A stretch of DNA of 64,000 nucleotides from Calamus simplicifolius (taxonomy: Eukaryota > Streptophyta > Magnoliopsida > Arecales > Arecaceae): assembly GCA_900491605.1 (NCBI GenBank), contig UESW01003904.1, positions 1 to 64,000 of the forward strand. Direction: 5' to 3'. Numbering within the stretch: position 1 is the first letter of the stretch; each line of letters begins with the position of its first letter. Position numbers and translations under genes: made by a program. A model generated the notes under the pieces. It was not told where the DNA came from, did not search any database, and was given only the letters and a program-made list of their open reading frames with translations. Below, piece by piece: positions 42,929 through 56,735 of this stretch.

Positions 42929-45900
42929 ATGAAGCCGAGACGACTGAAGGGCCACAAGTCCGCGGCCACCTGCTGCATCGCCTCGCGGGCCCGCCCCGGG
43001 ATCATCACTTCTTCCGGCGAGGTATCCTCTGATCCGTCTCTCTCTCCCCTTTAGGGTTTCAAGATTTATTGAGCAATAAGATGTAGGGTTCTTATGAAAA
43101 TCCGAGAATCTCCTTAATCCTTTCAGAAGAAAATTCAATAATCTCGTTGGTTTTGTGACATGTAAACGAACTATAAGTGGTGTTAAAAAAAAAAAAATCT
43201 TGAATCCATTTTTTCTCTATCAGAGTCGTATATATTAGCTTCAATTGAGTTGTTTTCTCTCGATGCCTAAGGGCCTGCTTGTTTTTTTCCCCCAAAAAAA
43301 CCCAAGAAGAAAAATGAACTAGACTGATCGACTTGTATGATGAATTTTTTTTGTTTTTTTTGAATTGTCTGTAAAAATATTTATAGTTTTTGAAAGTAAA
43401 GATCTCTTTCAAAAATAGAGGGAAAGTGTAAGCGAGGAATTGTAGGAGTTTTGTGCAAATGCAATCTCCAACATTGATCTCCTTTTGGTATTCACTAATA
43501 TGCCGATAAACAAAAATGCAAGGACAACAAAAATGCCAAACAGGTCATAAGCAATCCAGAACCTACATATTTTCTCGTTTTATATTTTAAAATGTTCCAG
43601 GAGGTCATCTAGAAAGATTCTTTGGAAAATTTTTTGGCCAATTTTTTCTCCAGCTTGGTTTTTAGGTGACTGCTTTCGTTATCAAGCGAACCTGGTATCC
43701 TAAGATGATTTCTGATTTTTTTTTCTTTTTTAATTAGAATTCCCAGGCAAACTAACTTCTTTCCCAGATTGTCTTTGTTCCTTATCAACAATAAGAAATT
43801 TTCATTAATTTTCCTACACATCTGGTGTGGTTGAATTTGTCTTATTAGAAGATATCTTAGCATTCTTCCGAGTGTTTGTGGACTGATGCAGGATGTACCA
43901 GGTGCCCGCACCATGGACGCTTAGGTCATATATCCAAGAATGTTACTATTGAGTCCTTGTGTGTGAATAAGTCATGTTCGCCATATTTGTTTTTCAATAA
44001 GCTTTTCTTCTAGCAACATAGTTTGATATCTTCTTGGTTGCAGGATGGTTGCATTTGCTGGTTTGACTTGCGGTGCAAAGATGTTCTGTTTACCATTGAT
44101 TTAGGAGAGCAGCCTGTTTCTTCTTTATGTTTCAAATCAGGTTAGTGTTATTCGTTTTGGGATTGCCTTCTTTATGTTTCGGTAAACTTTCTTGTCTATG
44201 AATGGATTTGATCTCTAAATATGTGCTAAATGACCAATTGTCTTTTCAGGAAATGAAGATGTTATCTATGCCTCCTCAGGTACCACAGCCTCATGCTTTG
44301 ACGTCCATATGGTAGGTACTTATTCTTTTTATGTCTTACCTACTTATTTTCCTTGTAGTTCTGACCATGTTTTAAAGCAAAAGTTCTTGCTATTCTGTCT
44401 AGCATGTTGTGTACCTTATTCAGGTTTGTCAATATCATGCGCACTCATGTTTCTTGGACACACATCTATATTTTATTGAATATTGCAATATATTTCTTGT
44501 TACACAATGATAGATAACAGTAGATGGTCATATTTATCAAGATCGATTCATACAGTAGATGGTAATATTTATCAAGATCGATTCATTTGTAATTGACCAT
44601 AAAGTTTGATTGTGATTTTGGAACAGATCTGGCCACTGAATGTTTTTTGGGTTCTGCATAATTTTGGGTTTAATTGCACTTTGGATTTAAAAGAATGCAA
44701 CTCTCTGTGTATTTGAAGAAAAACTTATCAGTCATAACATGCTTATCTGGGGATGCATGATGAAGGTTAATTTTTGATTGCAATTATATCTGATAAAGTT
44801 GATTTTTTGATCCTATACATATGTATTTAAGACAACTCCCTCAGGCTGCCAGCCTGCCGCATCATTTTGTGCATTTGCATGTCAAAATAAGCTTGATAGA
44901 TTATAATATATTTTGCCTGGACTGTAGCAAGAAGGTAAACACTGTAGCAAGAAGGTAAACAAACGGAAATTTTGTTATTGATATGTCAGAATCAATCATT
45001 TGTGATTATTGATGCATGATAAGACTTAAGGGACAAAAGATCATTATGTCCTGGCAGAATACTTGATATGCCCTGCAAATAATAGAACCCAAAGATAATG
45101 CTATTGGGTAAAAAAATTCTACTACTCAATGCGTCGCTGGTCTTATGTACTTGGCCTCTGATATTGCAACGTTTATCTCCCGAAGGCCTCTTCTTCTTGG
45201 AAGCCACTGGAAAGCTACAACCATAACAAAGATGAGATAAATCAGGTAATGTATTACTTTTTGGATTGTCTTTTGATGAATTATTCTCTTAATCTATAAT
45301 GAAATACTGCTTCACTTTCTTTATATTTTTCATCTGGACGTTACTCATTTTGCATCTAAATTGCATTCATATGGACAACTGGATGGTTAATCCAAATTAA
45401 ACATAGGAAATAGCGTATTTAAAACCCATCACATTAACCAATGTCATGCTAACTCCCTTATAATCATTGATACACATGTGGCAGAACTAATATCTCATAG
45501 GCTGCTCTTAGATATCTGTAACATGTACAAGTTCCCAGATTTTGCTATTACTCCATACTCTGTAAACTGTTGATTGTTTCTTGTAAATATCACAAGGAAT
45601 TTTGTGCTTCCCTGGTCAGCATGGGTGCAGCATCTTTGGTTCCCTATGACATGAACTGGAAATCAACTCCAATATGCTATTCATGCTTGAAAAACATTTA
45701 GCTAAGTAGAAAACATTGTTATGATTCTGTTGACACATTATTTTGCTGCCAAGTTTCATTATATATGTAATGGTGCAAAATTTTTCTTATTCAAAACTTG
45801 CTGCTTGTAGAAGGTAAAGGGATGATATCGAGAAGGAGAAAGACAGTGGAAACTGTTTAGTTGCGTCCATCATTACATACTTTACATTAAGCATTGTATT

Positions 45901-48900
45901 ATAGATTTTGAAGGAATTCTAAACTTGATTTAAGAGATATCTAGAAGCATGGATGACAGCATTGTTGAGCATGATTGAGCTCCCTATACTTGAAACTTTT
46001 GATAACAACTATATAGATTAGTACATCGGGTTTAAAATTATATTTAACCTTTCTCTCTTCTCATTGCCTCATTGGTTTTAAAGGAAGCTCTAATATTATG
46101 TTTACCCAATTTATGCATTCTTTTCTTAACTTTGTCTCAATGATTCATTGAGAACATTTCTGTGGTTTGTGAACAGTTTGTGTGGAGATATACTTGTCCA
46201 GTAGGCAATACTCTTTTCTTAACAAAAGGAGAAACTTGCAAACAGCCATTTAATTGTCCCAAATTCACCTTGAACATTGCTAATCATCCACGTAACTTAT
46301 GTTCACCTCCTTCCTATGAAGCATTATCAGGTTGAATCACGGATATTCTCCTTATGGCCTGTAGGTAGATACAACAACTTTTATGTGTCTTTGTTAAATT
46401 GTTATTTTCAAAAGTTGGATGAACCATGGTCATTAACTGAAGGTGACTTATGATAATGTTCAGTATTATATTGGTAAGCTGTCTTGGAGATGACTATCAT
46501 ATCTTTTGAGGTCTTTAGGTTCTTAAAAGTTTGTAGTTTTCATTCAACACTTTGCTTTCTTTGCAAACTGCTCAGCAGATCAGCCATGAAGGTGTGGGTT
46601 ATCCTTTCTTGATCAATGTTTATCTTCACCAGATTACTTAGGGTATGGTTCCATTCTCCACCATTATTCCTTTTCTTTTTTTTTTTTTCTTCTAAACTTC
46701 GTTTCTTGATTTATTCTTAAATCTCTTTTTCCATTTTGCTGCCATTCACATCTTTGACCTCCACTCTGCAATCCTTTTAATATAACCTTCTTTTGACCTT
46801 TTTCTTTAAAATGCCATATCGGCAGCAAAATTATGTTCACTTTGTGGATGTAACTAAGAGGGTGAATGTTGGGGTAGAAGATTTTTAAACGTTGAGACTT
46901 AATGAATTTATAGAAATGCTAATGCAAAGTCATGCTAACTGAATCTGGACCAAATGAGACCAGGAAATAAATTCTATATTGTTTTGAAGATTGGTTGGGA
47001 GTCCTATATAATGGATGGTGGGTGGAGAAGACTTTGGAGAGGGTAGAGTAGGTCAACTGTTCATCTTGGATGTCCATAGCATCATCTTGTAAATCTTCGA
47101 ACATTTTTTTACCCTCACTTTACTGTCAAAGAAGTATTGTTCTATGACTGGTTTGTGTTTGAGTTATTTAACATATTGCAACTTTAGATATCTTTTTTTG
47201 GATTTTCCTTAAATTTCTGCACAACGATAGCAGTTCTATTGTACCAGGTTCATTGCCTAATTAAGTTTATTTCAGTTGGACATTGGGCTTCCATATTTCA
47301 GTAGCTTGTGGAATTTTTTGAACAGTGTAATTGCCTGAGTCTAGAATTCTAAATGCCTATAATATTCATGCAGATTGCGTACAGCTCAAAGTCAAATTTC
47401 CTGGCTGCTGCTGATGATAGTGGTGATGTTAAGGTACATTATTACATCATGAAAGGGCGAATAGCTTTCCTTTGATATCGTTTGTTATATCAACTTTGAA
47501 TAAATTTGTCAAAAGACTTATATAAATGGATTTTTTTCACTTTATTAACTTTTCCAGCTCATGAGGCATGTGGTGGCTAAAGCGATATGTTGATACACAT
47601 CTCTCTCTCTCTCTCTCTGTATTTACGTATGTGCATGTGTGTGTATACCCGTGCACGTGCATGCATGCATGAATGTGTATGTGTATGTACGTGTTTATGC
47701 ATGCATGCATGCATGTGTAATTATGTATATATATGCATGTCTGTGAGTATGCATGTATGCATGTATGTATGTATATATGCATACAAGTATGTATGCGTGT
47801 GAGTATGCATGCATGTATGTGGATGCGTGTGAGTATGCATGTATGTGTGTATGCGTGTGAGTATACGTTTATGCATGTATGCGTGTATGTATGGATGGAT
47901 GAATGCATGCGCATGTATGCATGTGTATGCACATGGTTTTTGGTAGTGGATTTCTGCAGAAACAATGAATTTATTGTGCATGCTACCCCAATTTGCAACT
48001 TCTTGTGTACCAGTACCATCACCCTTCTTTTTGGCTTATCTAACATAGTTTTTGCATTCTAGTCAACCATCCACATCATCTAACATTCCTATATTAGTCA
48101 GTTATTTCAATATCTGAATAAATGTCAATCTTGTATATACAAGTTGCTTTGCCTTGGTAAACCTAGGTTATTTATCAACCCAAGATGGCATAAAAAATGA
48201 AGGCAGTTGATTTTTTATTTGCTTTTCTTTGACTTTGTTTGAGGTTGAGCCTTGGTGTGATGACAAGGTTGCTCCATTGTGACTTGGCTGTCATGAGTTT
48301 GAAATGCAGAAATAGTTTATCTGCACATAGGGTAAGATTGCATACATCTGACCCTTCTTAAATCCTACAATGGTAGGAGGCTTATGTGCTAGGCTGCCCT
48401 TTTTTCCACTTCATTCCTTTTGTTTGTTTTTATCAAGTGAAAACAGGAATAGAAACAATGATCGATTCCTTTGTTTACCTTTTCTACCATTTCTAATGCC
48501 ATGATGAAATTTATAGCTTGAAAATTATTTAACAGAATAGATGCTTAAATGTTCCATTTTGCTCTGCATCCAACATCGGTCTTCTTATAGCTATAAAAGA
48601 GAATTAGGTTATACAGAGAAAGTATAGATCATATATCAAAGTAATAGATGTTCTGCCATCAATTGTAATCCTTCTGGTGTGGTTTGTGGATTCTTGATGA
48701 AGGTTGTCAATCTCTCTTTTAGGGGGATGGTGCAGTTCAGCAACATCAACTGTGTGCTGATAGACTTGAGTGAAAAGTACATCTAGTGCAAAAGATAGTG
48801 TTCCTTATTGTTTAGGAAAACAATGATAAATAAAAATATTCAACGATTGACTTACCATATCATAATAATGAGGGTCATAACTTATATTCACAGAGTTTGG

Positions 48901-51900
48901 CAATTGGACATTCATGTTAAACTAAATGAATACAGCATAGTAGCTTTGGACATGTTAAACGCAGTCAAGTGAAGCCTACACCTAGTAGAGGAGGTCACCT
49001 TCAAAACAATAATAAAATACATAAGTACTAGTGCATCTTCGATATATTTTCTAATATTATTTTTAGGAACCAAGATCCTCTTAATTATCCTACCGATTTG
49101 GCCCGGAATTAGTACAATTTGGTGGTTTGGTACCAAGGTTGAACCATCCTGAATTATCTCGAACTGACTTCGAACTATCCTGTTCGGTTTGGTATAGAGC
49201 GGTTCATGGGTTAGGACCTCTCGATTCAGACTAGTATACCACTGGCTTGGTATGGTGCACCTCGTAACAACCGTACAAGTTCAATTTCAGTTCCTGATAC
49301 TGCGAACCTTAATGCTACTAACCTAGTATGATCCTTGGTTTTTACTCTTCCTGTTCTTTGCTGCTGGAGCTGTTGTGTGTTTTTTAATGGTTTCGTATAT
49401 TTGCATATATTTCTACTTTTAAAAGTTATTTGAGTGATACGGAAAAATCCTTTAATATTAAGAAACCATGATATGTATTTCTTTTACATTTGCAGGGTTT
49501 TATAAATTTGTTAGTATTGTTTAGTAATGGTTTAAAACATGCGACTAGGTTTTCTAAATTGGTAATTGACAGGAGAAAAAAAAAATAATGCCATCTCAAT
49601 CACCAGCCCTGACACAAAACTAGCATGCGATCCTGACCAATAACTTGTGCCTTTGGATCCCTTTATGTATGAAATTGTTCACAATGTTATTTGTTCCATG
49701 TGAAGGTATTTTTGATGTTGTTTACTCTACTGTAAAATCTATTTGACAACCATGTGCCACTTTGAGGAGATGCCATTCTGTTCCTGTAAAATGTTCTTCA
49801 GCTGTGTTATGTTTATTGAAGCAGTCATCTAGCTTTTTGATGTTGATAGTCTCTTCTTCAACTTTGTCATCATGAACTTGTTTACCACTTTGAAACCATG
49901 TGGCAATGCACTGGTCTCCATAGGAGTCAGATATAACACAAGGCTCGGGGTACACTTAAATTGAATCATGAAATGCTACATTCGATCAGTGGATTATTTA
50001 CTTTTATGCACCTTATTAAAGCCTTTTGTGTCCATTTTGGGCAAAACTATTGTTTTTTCTTATTTATTTATTTAGATGGAAGCTGTGTGCTCTTGGCTAA
50101 TGTTGTATCAACTGAAAGTTTGAAATATTTGTTTAATTTACACTGCATCTTCATGATATTTTGTTTTATTCTCATCTCTCTTGAATTTTTATTGTTCAAG
50201 AGATGCAGATGCTACACAATATATATTGCTCTGAAATTCTGTTATTATAATATAATCTTTATACTCTATTGCAGATCATTGACACTAGCCAACAATGCTT
50301 GTATAAAACCTTAAGAGCGGTTCACACCAGTGTATCCTGAATCAGTATAACGCCTGAATTTTCTTTTTAATGCCTGATATCTTGAATCAATTCATTGAGC
50401 CCAGATTGTTTTTCTTTCATGATCAGTTAATTTGTTTTACATCTACTCTAGTTATCTGAAATATGAAATTTGATTGTTAGAAATTTTCTTGCTAAACAGC
50501 ACTGTGCCTGAAAATGTATGCACCATATCAGGTTTTGAGCAATCCTACTCGGCAGATTGTACTGTGATCTTTTTCCTGCTGTAAATTCTTTGCACCAAAT
50601 AAAGTTTGTGCTCCCTTAATTGCTTTTTTGACAGATCTGCAGTAGTGTACAGTTCCTCTCTTGGAAGCCTTGGACAGGTATTTCTTTTATTATTTTGTCT
50701 TACAAAATCCTTTTCAGATATTACTTTCAGGATACTCGTTGAGGGTCAAATAATTGATTCCATCATGATTAATCTTCCGTTATCTCTTTAATGTAATAAT
50801 ACCACATTATCTTATCGTTCAATTTTCATTTTTCCTTTGTTTGCTCCAAAGTTTATAATAATTTATGTTCCATTAGTGGATGTTAAGGTTTTCAAGATAA
50901 GTATACAACCTATGCCTTAAAAACTTGACGCATGTAAAATTTTTTATTGACTTTTAATTGAATTTATTAAACGTAAAATCATGCGATTATATTTGCAGTA
51001 TGCTCCCTTTTCATGGTGATTGTTGACAATAGAGAGAATGCATCTGCGAATGCTGCAAATGATTCTGTGCAGTCTTTCTTTTGACTAGTTATATGGTGCC
51101 TCTGTTGTGCAAACGTGTTTCTGATTTCAAACTATGGTGTTCATTATGACTAGTTCTGTTTTGTGCTTATTAATGGGTTTTACATCTTCGTGACCAGTTA
51201 ATAATGCTAAATGTTCTTCCTCCACCATGATTAATATCTGATGATGTGTTTGGCAGCCATTACTGGAGGACTTGACTCAAAGCTTGCAATATGGGACTTC
51301 TCAAGGGGGCGACCATACAATGTCATTGACTATGGTATAAATACACAACTGATTGTCACCTATTTCACTGCAATACAATTTAAACTGTCTTGGGGAATAA
51401 ATATTGTATATTTATGTGTACTTCTTACATTTCATGTTTAATATGATGAGAAGTCATACTAAACAAGTGCCATTATTTCAAACAATTTTCTTCGTTATTT
51501 TATGCCTGAAATCTGATAACTGCTTAAAAGAAGTTCTGATTTTTTTCTTTTAATAAATAAGACTTGTCATCTTTCAATTTTTGCAGGGATGCCCGAAGTG
51601 GAGAGCAATGTTTCTGGTGGTAATGTAGGACAGTTTCTCAATCCTGCTTTTGTGCACTCAGTAGCAGTACTTGAAGTAGACATGTTACCGGAACTGAACA
51701 AGGCATGTGCTGTTGCAAGAGGTGATGGTGTTGTTGATGTGATTGATCTAGAATCTGAGCTGGCCACAATAAAGTCAAAAAATATCTCTCGTTCTAAAAA
51801 TTTTCAATTGAGATCCAAGAAAAGTGATGTTGAAACTGTGGATAATCATGCAACTGGTCAAAGTCTAGGGAAGAGGATACAGCTTGATTACAGTGCGGGA

Positions 51901-54670
51901 GGGCATACTGCTGCCGTATCTTGTGTGTAAGTAATTTGAATCTTGTTTATTATGGTGGTTATCTATCTAATAGTTTTATGATTTACACAGATCTTTTTCA
52001 TTGTTTGGTGAGAGAGGCAAGATTCTCATTTCAGGGGGAAATGATGCATCCGTGAAGCTGTGGGACTGGTCTAGGCATTTTTGTGCTGAACAAACAAGCT
52101 GCAACAATGATTTAATTTTAAATATTAATGTGAACAAAAAGGTGAACTCTAAGCTTCATTTGTGACATATTTTTCATATATTGGTAAAAAAAATTTGCAT
52201 TATGTTGTTAGTTTTTAAAAAGGTAACGCCCAAGTGCTTTCATTTGCACATGCTATCTCAATATTTTGACCAGAAACTATTGGTACCGTAAATGGTACTT
52301 ATTTGCCTTTCTCAAGCATCATTCTATGACCCCACACTGTTAGGAAGAAGATAATTACAGCTCTACACCTAGATTTTAGTGCCAGTGCATATTTTAAAGG
52401 AAAAGAAGATCCTCCTTTCGTTATATTAGTAGTTCTCTGTACAGAAGATTTATTTGAATCCTAAAATTCAAATGGACATTTATGTTCTCTCTCTTATGTT
52501 AATAATATCTTGTGCTGAGGCATCAGTTTTTCAATTCTTTAACAAAATATTGAGGGGATACACCTTTGAGTGATTGAGAACTTGATGTTTGACTTGGCGT
52601 TCCTTCTGTATGTTCATATTCACCAAATGTTGTCTAGAATTGAATCTCAGACGATCTAGGTGCCTACTATTAGATAAGTGAATTTATGGACTGGACTACA
52701 GTCCATTCCATGGAACAGCAATTGATAAAGTGCTTGCAAAACTAATAATATGGTGTTCCCAGTGATTATCTCCTGAAGACATGACGGTGAATTATCTGAA
52801 GATAATGATGCAGTCTCATTACACCCACTCATAATGAATGGGCACTGAACTCTTCTACTATTTTTATTCTAAGTGGAATTGGCAGAGTTTTCCTGATTTG
52901 AATGCAATCTATTAGCACAATTCCTAAAACTTTTGCATAATCTTTTAATAGTCTGCCAACCATAGCCATGAGTAAAGACATGTCTTTCAGGCGCCCTGTT
53001 CTGATGATGCATGCACTAATGCCAGAGTTTTTTCTCAACAAAAATTACATGGACTTTAGTGTATTGTTCAAGGACTTGTCAGTGTTTTGTCTCAAAAGGG
53101 TGTCCTGAGTTTTGAAAAGGGATACGCAGTGCTAGAGTTTTTTCTCAACAAAAAATACATGGACCTTGGTGTACTTGACTATTTTGGTTTACCTCCTCCA
53201 TGACTCCAGTGTTTTGTATCAAAAAGGTGTCCTGAGTTTTGGAATGGTCTGTGAGATAAAATGTGGTTTCCTGGTGATTCTTTCAAGCACTGCCTCTATG
53301 GTTGGCCCCTTTATTTTTGATCGTCTCTCTTTCTGCCCACTTTTCGGGTTGGGTAACTTTGTATTCTTTTTTCTCATCAATAAATCTAGTGAGTTTTCCT
53401 CCCTCTGTATCAACAAAAAGATGACCTCTTTTGAACCATGAACCTTGAACCAGCTTCTAGTCACCATTGTATATCATTGACGGATTCTTAGAAGAATATG
53501 ACAATGGACATTCGAGAACTCATAGAGAACAACTTATAGTTAAACTCTCGCTGCATGCTATAGTAGTTTCATCTTCCATTTGTGATGTAATGTCTGACAT
53601 TAGCCCAACTTGTGGTTCAGCATTATAGCAAATAGTTATCTGATGTACTGAATAGACCTTCACTTCTGCAATGTTCGAGGGCTGCAGTGTTCTGATCTAG
53701 ATTCTATCCAAAAAGAAGTTCTGCTTTTGGAATCTGCCTGGTATATGCAAAAAGGAGCAAGAGAGAAGTTAGATTGTTTGCAGTTTGAATGGTTGTCCTG
53801 GTAAAGATCACAAGACCATCATAGAGAATGGGTAACACAAGATATCCTTTAAGTTCCCTTCAAAGAGTTGTTTCCTACCATGAGAATTGATGGGGGGTCT
53901 AGCACCTTAGTTTTCAGTATTATTGTTCTTGGTAATTTGGTGTCATTGAGGAAATGTTATTACCTTGGCTTTTTTCTGGTATTATTTATTTCAGCTCCTA
54001 GGTTTTGCCTTACTATTTTGTCTTCAGATATGTTTATGTTTGCCTAAAGACATACATTTATTGATAAAGAATTCATGGCCTCATTGGGTGATCTCCGGGA
54101 AAACCAATCAGAAGTCTATTCATTAGATAATCAGTACTTTTGATGTCCAACCCAATACTGGAACACAAGATTCCTCTTATTATCTGTGTTGAATTCTGGG
54201 TCACTTGATGTCTGCAGTACAGCTAAGTGCGCTGGAATGTTTTGCTGAGAGATTGCACTGGGTTACCTTAATATAGAGTAGAGTTTCAGGACGTGGATTT
54301 GGGTGTTGCAGTGAAGTGAATCTGCAAGAAAGTTTATGCAACTACTTACATGTGGCAGCCTATTTGGAAGTTTCGTACGGGCTGGGGTTGTTAATTGGCT
54401 GCCTCCTTTCTCCCAACTCGACCACGTAGCGCACACACAAGTCATGTTTCGTTGTGAAAGCTGCATGTATCATATGTTGAGAAGCCGGGCCTCATAAATA
54501 ATCATCAGCTTAACTAGAAGACCTGTCAAATAACATTATCAGATCTTTGTATCTAACTGAAGCATGTTTGTTCTTGGCAGGTCAATTGGCTGTGTTCCAC
54601 GACCGCAGATTCAGAAAACCTTATTGTATGTGACACATCCAAAGTACTGAAAATCTATACTGTCCCTTGA
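42929..54670 (+). CDS. WD40-repeat protein, WDR53-like (11 exons)
   Basis: Exons: 42929-43021, 44044-44140, 44250-44311, 45186-45245, 47374-47433, 50275-50331, 50635-50677, 51257-51334, 51587-51926, 51991-52141, 54581-54670. All introns are GT-AG and phases close, giving 376 aa. The first exon begins MKPRRLKGHKSAATCCIAS, followed by DGCICWFDLR. Later blades include SSLCFKSGNEDVIYASSG, FLAAADDSGDVK, HTSICSSVQF, AITGGLDSKLAIWDFSRGRP, GGHTAAVSCV and LISGGNDASVKLWDWSR; the end is VCDTSKVLKIYTVP. The spacing and HTSICSSVQF followed by GLDSKL are characteristic of WDR53. A basic insert (SRSKNFQLRSKK) lies in exon 9. WD40 propellers are binding platforms; animal WDR53 is reported as a DDB1-CUL4 associated factor, and CWFDLR resembles the DDB1-binding WDXR box (inference). 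No frameshift or stop: the only clearly intact gene here. The exon 4 acceptor (CGAAG) is the least certain border. Confidence 0.92.
44518..44585 (+). repeat. 34-bp tandem duplication in WDR53-like intron 3
   Basis: Units ACAGTAGATGGTCATATTTA and ACAGTAGATGGTAATATTTA (first 20 bases, one mismatch) start at 44518 and 44552, each continuing TCAAGATCGATTC. Confidence 0.85.
44921..44960 (+). repeat. perfect 20-bp tandem duplication in WDR53-like intron 3
   Basis: ACTGTAGCAAGAAGGTAAAC occurs twice back to back at 44921-44940 and 44941-44960. It includes the GGTAAAC donor-like string in each copy. Confidence 0.9.
47597..47935 (+). repeat. compound microsatellite in WDR53-like intron 5
   Basis: A (CT)n run (about 47597-47618) followed by about 310 bp of alternating purine-pyrimidine sequence made of TGTA, TGCA and GTATGCATGCATG units. 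The long frames on both strands here are by-products of the repeat. Confidence 0.9.
53021..53245 (+). repeat. about 110-bp diverged tandem duplication in WDR53-like intron 10
   Basis: AGAGTTTTTTCTCAACAAAA occurs at about 53024 and 53134, and AAAGGTGTCCTGAGTTTTG-like sequence at about 53096 and 53223. The copies differ by small indels. Confidence 0.75.
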
Positions 54671-56287
54671 AAATGAAGATATTCGTCTGAACTGTAGATC
54701 CTCAAAATGCCATTTATAATAGTGATGACGAGTCCATTGGCATTGCATGTCAGAACCTTGGGCTACCTCAATTGGAGTATGCATGGTGTTAGTGCTGACT
54801 AGGCCAGCACACTTATCTCAACTGCAACCTTTTTCACTGCTAATGTGTGAGAGGTTTTGTCTTTTGGTTTGATTGAACTCTGGGAATTTTGATAGGCTGG
54901 TGATGCTAAGCTATATTAATTTGGTTTTTGATGAGAGAATAAAAATAGGTTCCTTAGATCTACTTCTTTCATTAAAATTCTTTAACAAAAGGTCAAGGTT
55001 TCCCAAATTGTCAGTGAGTGCATCTCCTCGTTGTTGTGGTAATGCAAGCAATACTTTTGTTTATGACAAGTGATTGCAAATGTTGTTGTACACAGTTTTA
55101 ATTATGTAAAAGCGCAAATTTGTTTTTTTTTTTTCCAAAGAATGTTGCGTATTGTTTGCCATACGTCGCCTGTCATTATATGATCAGGACGTCAATTCTT
55201 GATTAGATATCCCACCGAAAAAGAAATCTTAATTATTTAATAAAAGAAAATCACTATTATTAAAAGCTATTATGTATGAGCCTTATTTAGATTAGCAGAA
55301 GGCTAATTATTTCTCTCTGTATTTTTTAGGCTCAAAAGTGCTTATTCATCTTTGTATCACTGTAATCTAATTGTCTTTGTGAGAAAATATTTCATTATCA
55401 TTAAACATAGTCAATGTTTGGTCAAAGTACAATTATCTAGCTATTCATCCTCATGCATGAATCTAATAGTTGGGTTATGGGGTCACATTTCTAGTTTAGA
55501 TCAGTTTTAGCTCGTCTAAGGTCACTGCTGGCTGCGCCACTCAAACAAGCTGACGTCCAAGGACAAATGGTAGGTTCAATTGTAGTTAAAACGCCCTCTA
55601 CGGCAGTCAAACTTGATATGCTTATGGATTGAACCCAATATTTGCATTAAGTTATTGATAGAAGCCTAATGTTAATGACAGATACTTGTGAAGAAATTGA
55701 AAGAAGTTTATTCTAGGGACGTGTGAACTGGAGCTTATAACAATAGGCACACCTTTTGCTTAGCAGTCAAGTCTGAGTAATTTGGTAATTACAGCGTAAA
55801 TCTCCCTTTCTTTCTCTCAAGGTATTGGAGATGGATCTTTCATTTTCTTTTTCTTTTTTTTTTTGTGGTAAAAAAAGAACAAAGAGCCAGTAGTTTGTTA
55901 AAAAAATTGAAAGAATACATTCTGCCCTTTCATGCCTAAGCTTGTCCTCCATTTCTCAGCAGATCAATTTGACAAACCTGCATTTCAAAAGCAGATGCCC
56001 CATCGTTTCTTTGGGACAGTTGCAGAAAAAGCACGAACCTGGAATCATCTGTCCTTTACCAAGCCTGCACAATTCTTTCCTTTTTTTTTTTAATAGCTAG
56101 CCGCATTCATATCTTGATCTTCTTGATCTTTCCTAGTGCATATAAATTCCACCCAGCAGAATGTTTTATACAGAGAACTGACGAAAAAGTCAATTTGAGG
56201 ATCCGGACCTTGTCGTGGAGGCAAAAGGTATTCTTCTATGGTTAATAATCTAAAAAATTCTGTAGAATTCTATCCCACTGTAATATA
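54671..56287. other. intergenic region 3' of the WDR53-like gene
   Basis: 54671-55060 is the probable 3' UTR, with AATAAAA at about 54937. The rest is AT-rich. A short minus-strand frame around 55767-55952 has no recognisable domain. No transposon end is seen before the LTR at 56288. Confidence 0.5.
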
Positions 56288-56735
56288 TGTTGGATAGATA
56301 AGGATGAAATAATAACCAGATGATATGAAACATTGAAAAGAAGCTGAGGCATGCACGGCACTGTCCTTAAGAGTAGATTTATGCCTTTCGAAGATAATAT
56401 CTCGGTTTAGAAGATAGAAGATAGAAGTGCAACTATCCTTCATGATACAACAATTGTAAGACTTTTAACATATCAGGATATGAAGAATTTCGAGGGAAAA
56501 GAACGAGTCTCTATATATAAAAAAGTATACACCGATTGAGAATGTTCAAACAAAAAGACTTATCAATCAAAAGGTCAAGATTTATCACTGTAACTACTAT
56601 CAGGGAAAAAGAAAAGACTATAAGGGAAAAAGAAAAGACGTATAAGTCAAAAGGCCAGGACAGAAAAAAAAAAAAAGGTCAAGTAAAATGCATGCAAAAT
56701 ATTTTGAATATTGAAATATACTAGATTTTCCAACA
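56288..56735 (-). repeat. 3' LTR of copia element G
   Basis: 448 bp, TGTTGG at 56288 to CCAACA at 56735, a perfect 6-bp inverted repeat. On the minus strand it is preceded by ATAGTGAAGAT and starts TGTTGGAAAA. It contains the tandem AGGGAAAAAGAAAAGACTAT-type repeat near 56600-56640 and TATATATAAAA at 56513-56523. Its partner LTR is not in the window. Confidence 0.75.

Noticed and set aside
47537..48062. Long frames on both strands rich in His/Thr/Tyr or Cys/Met/Val
   Set aside because: They are translations of the TGTA/TGCA microsatellite in intron 5 of the WDR53-like gene.
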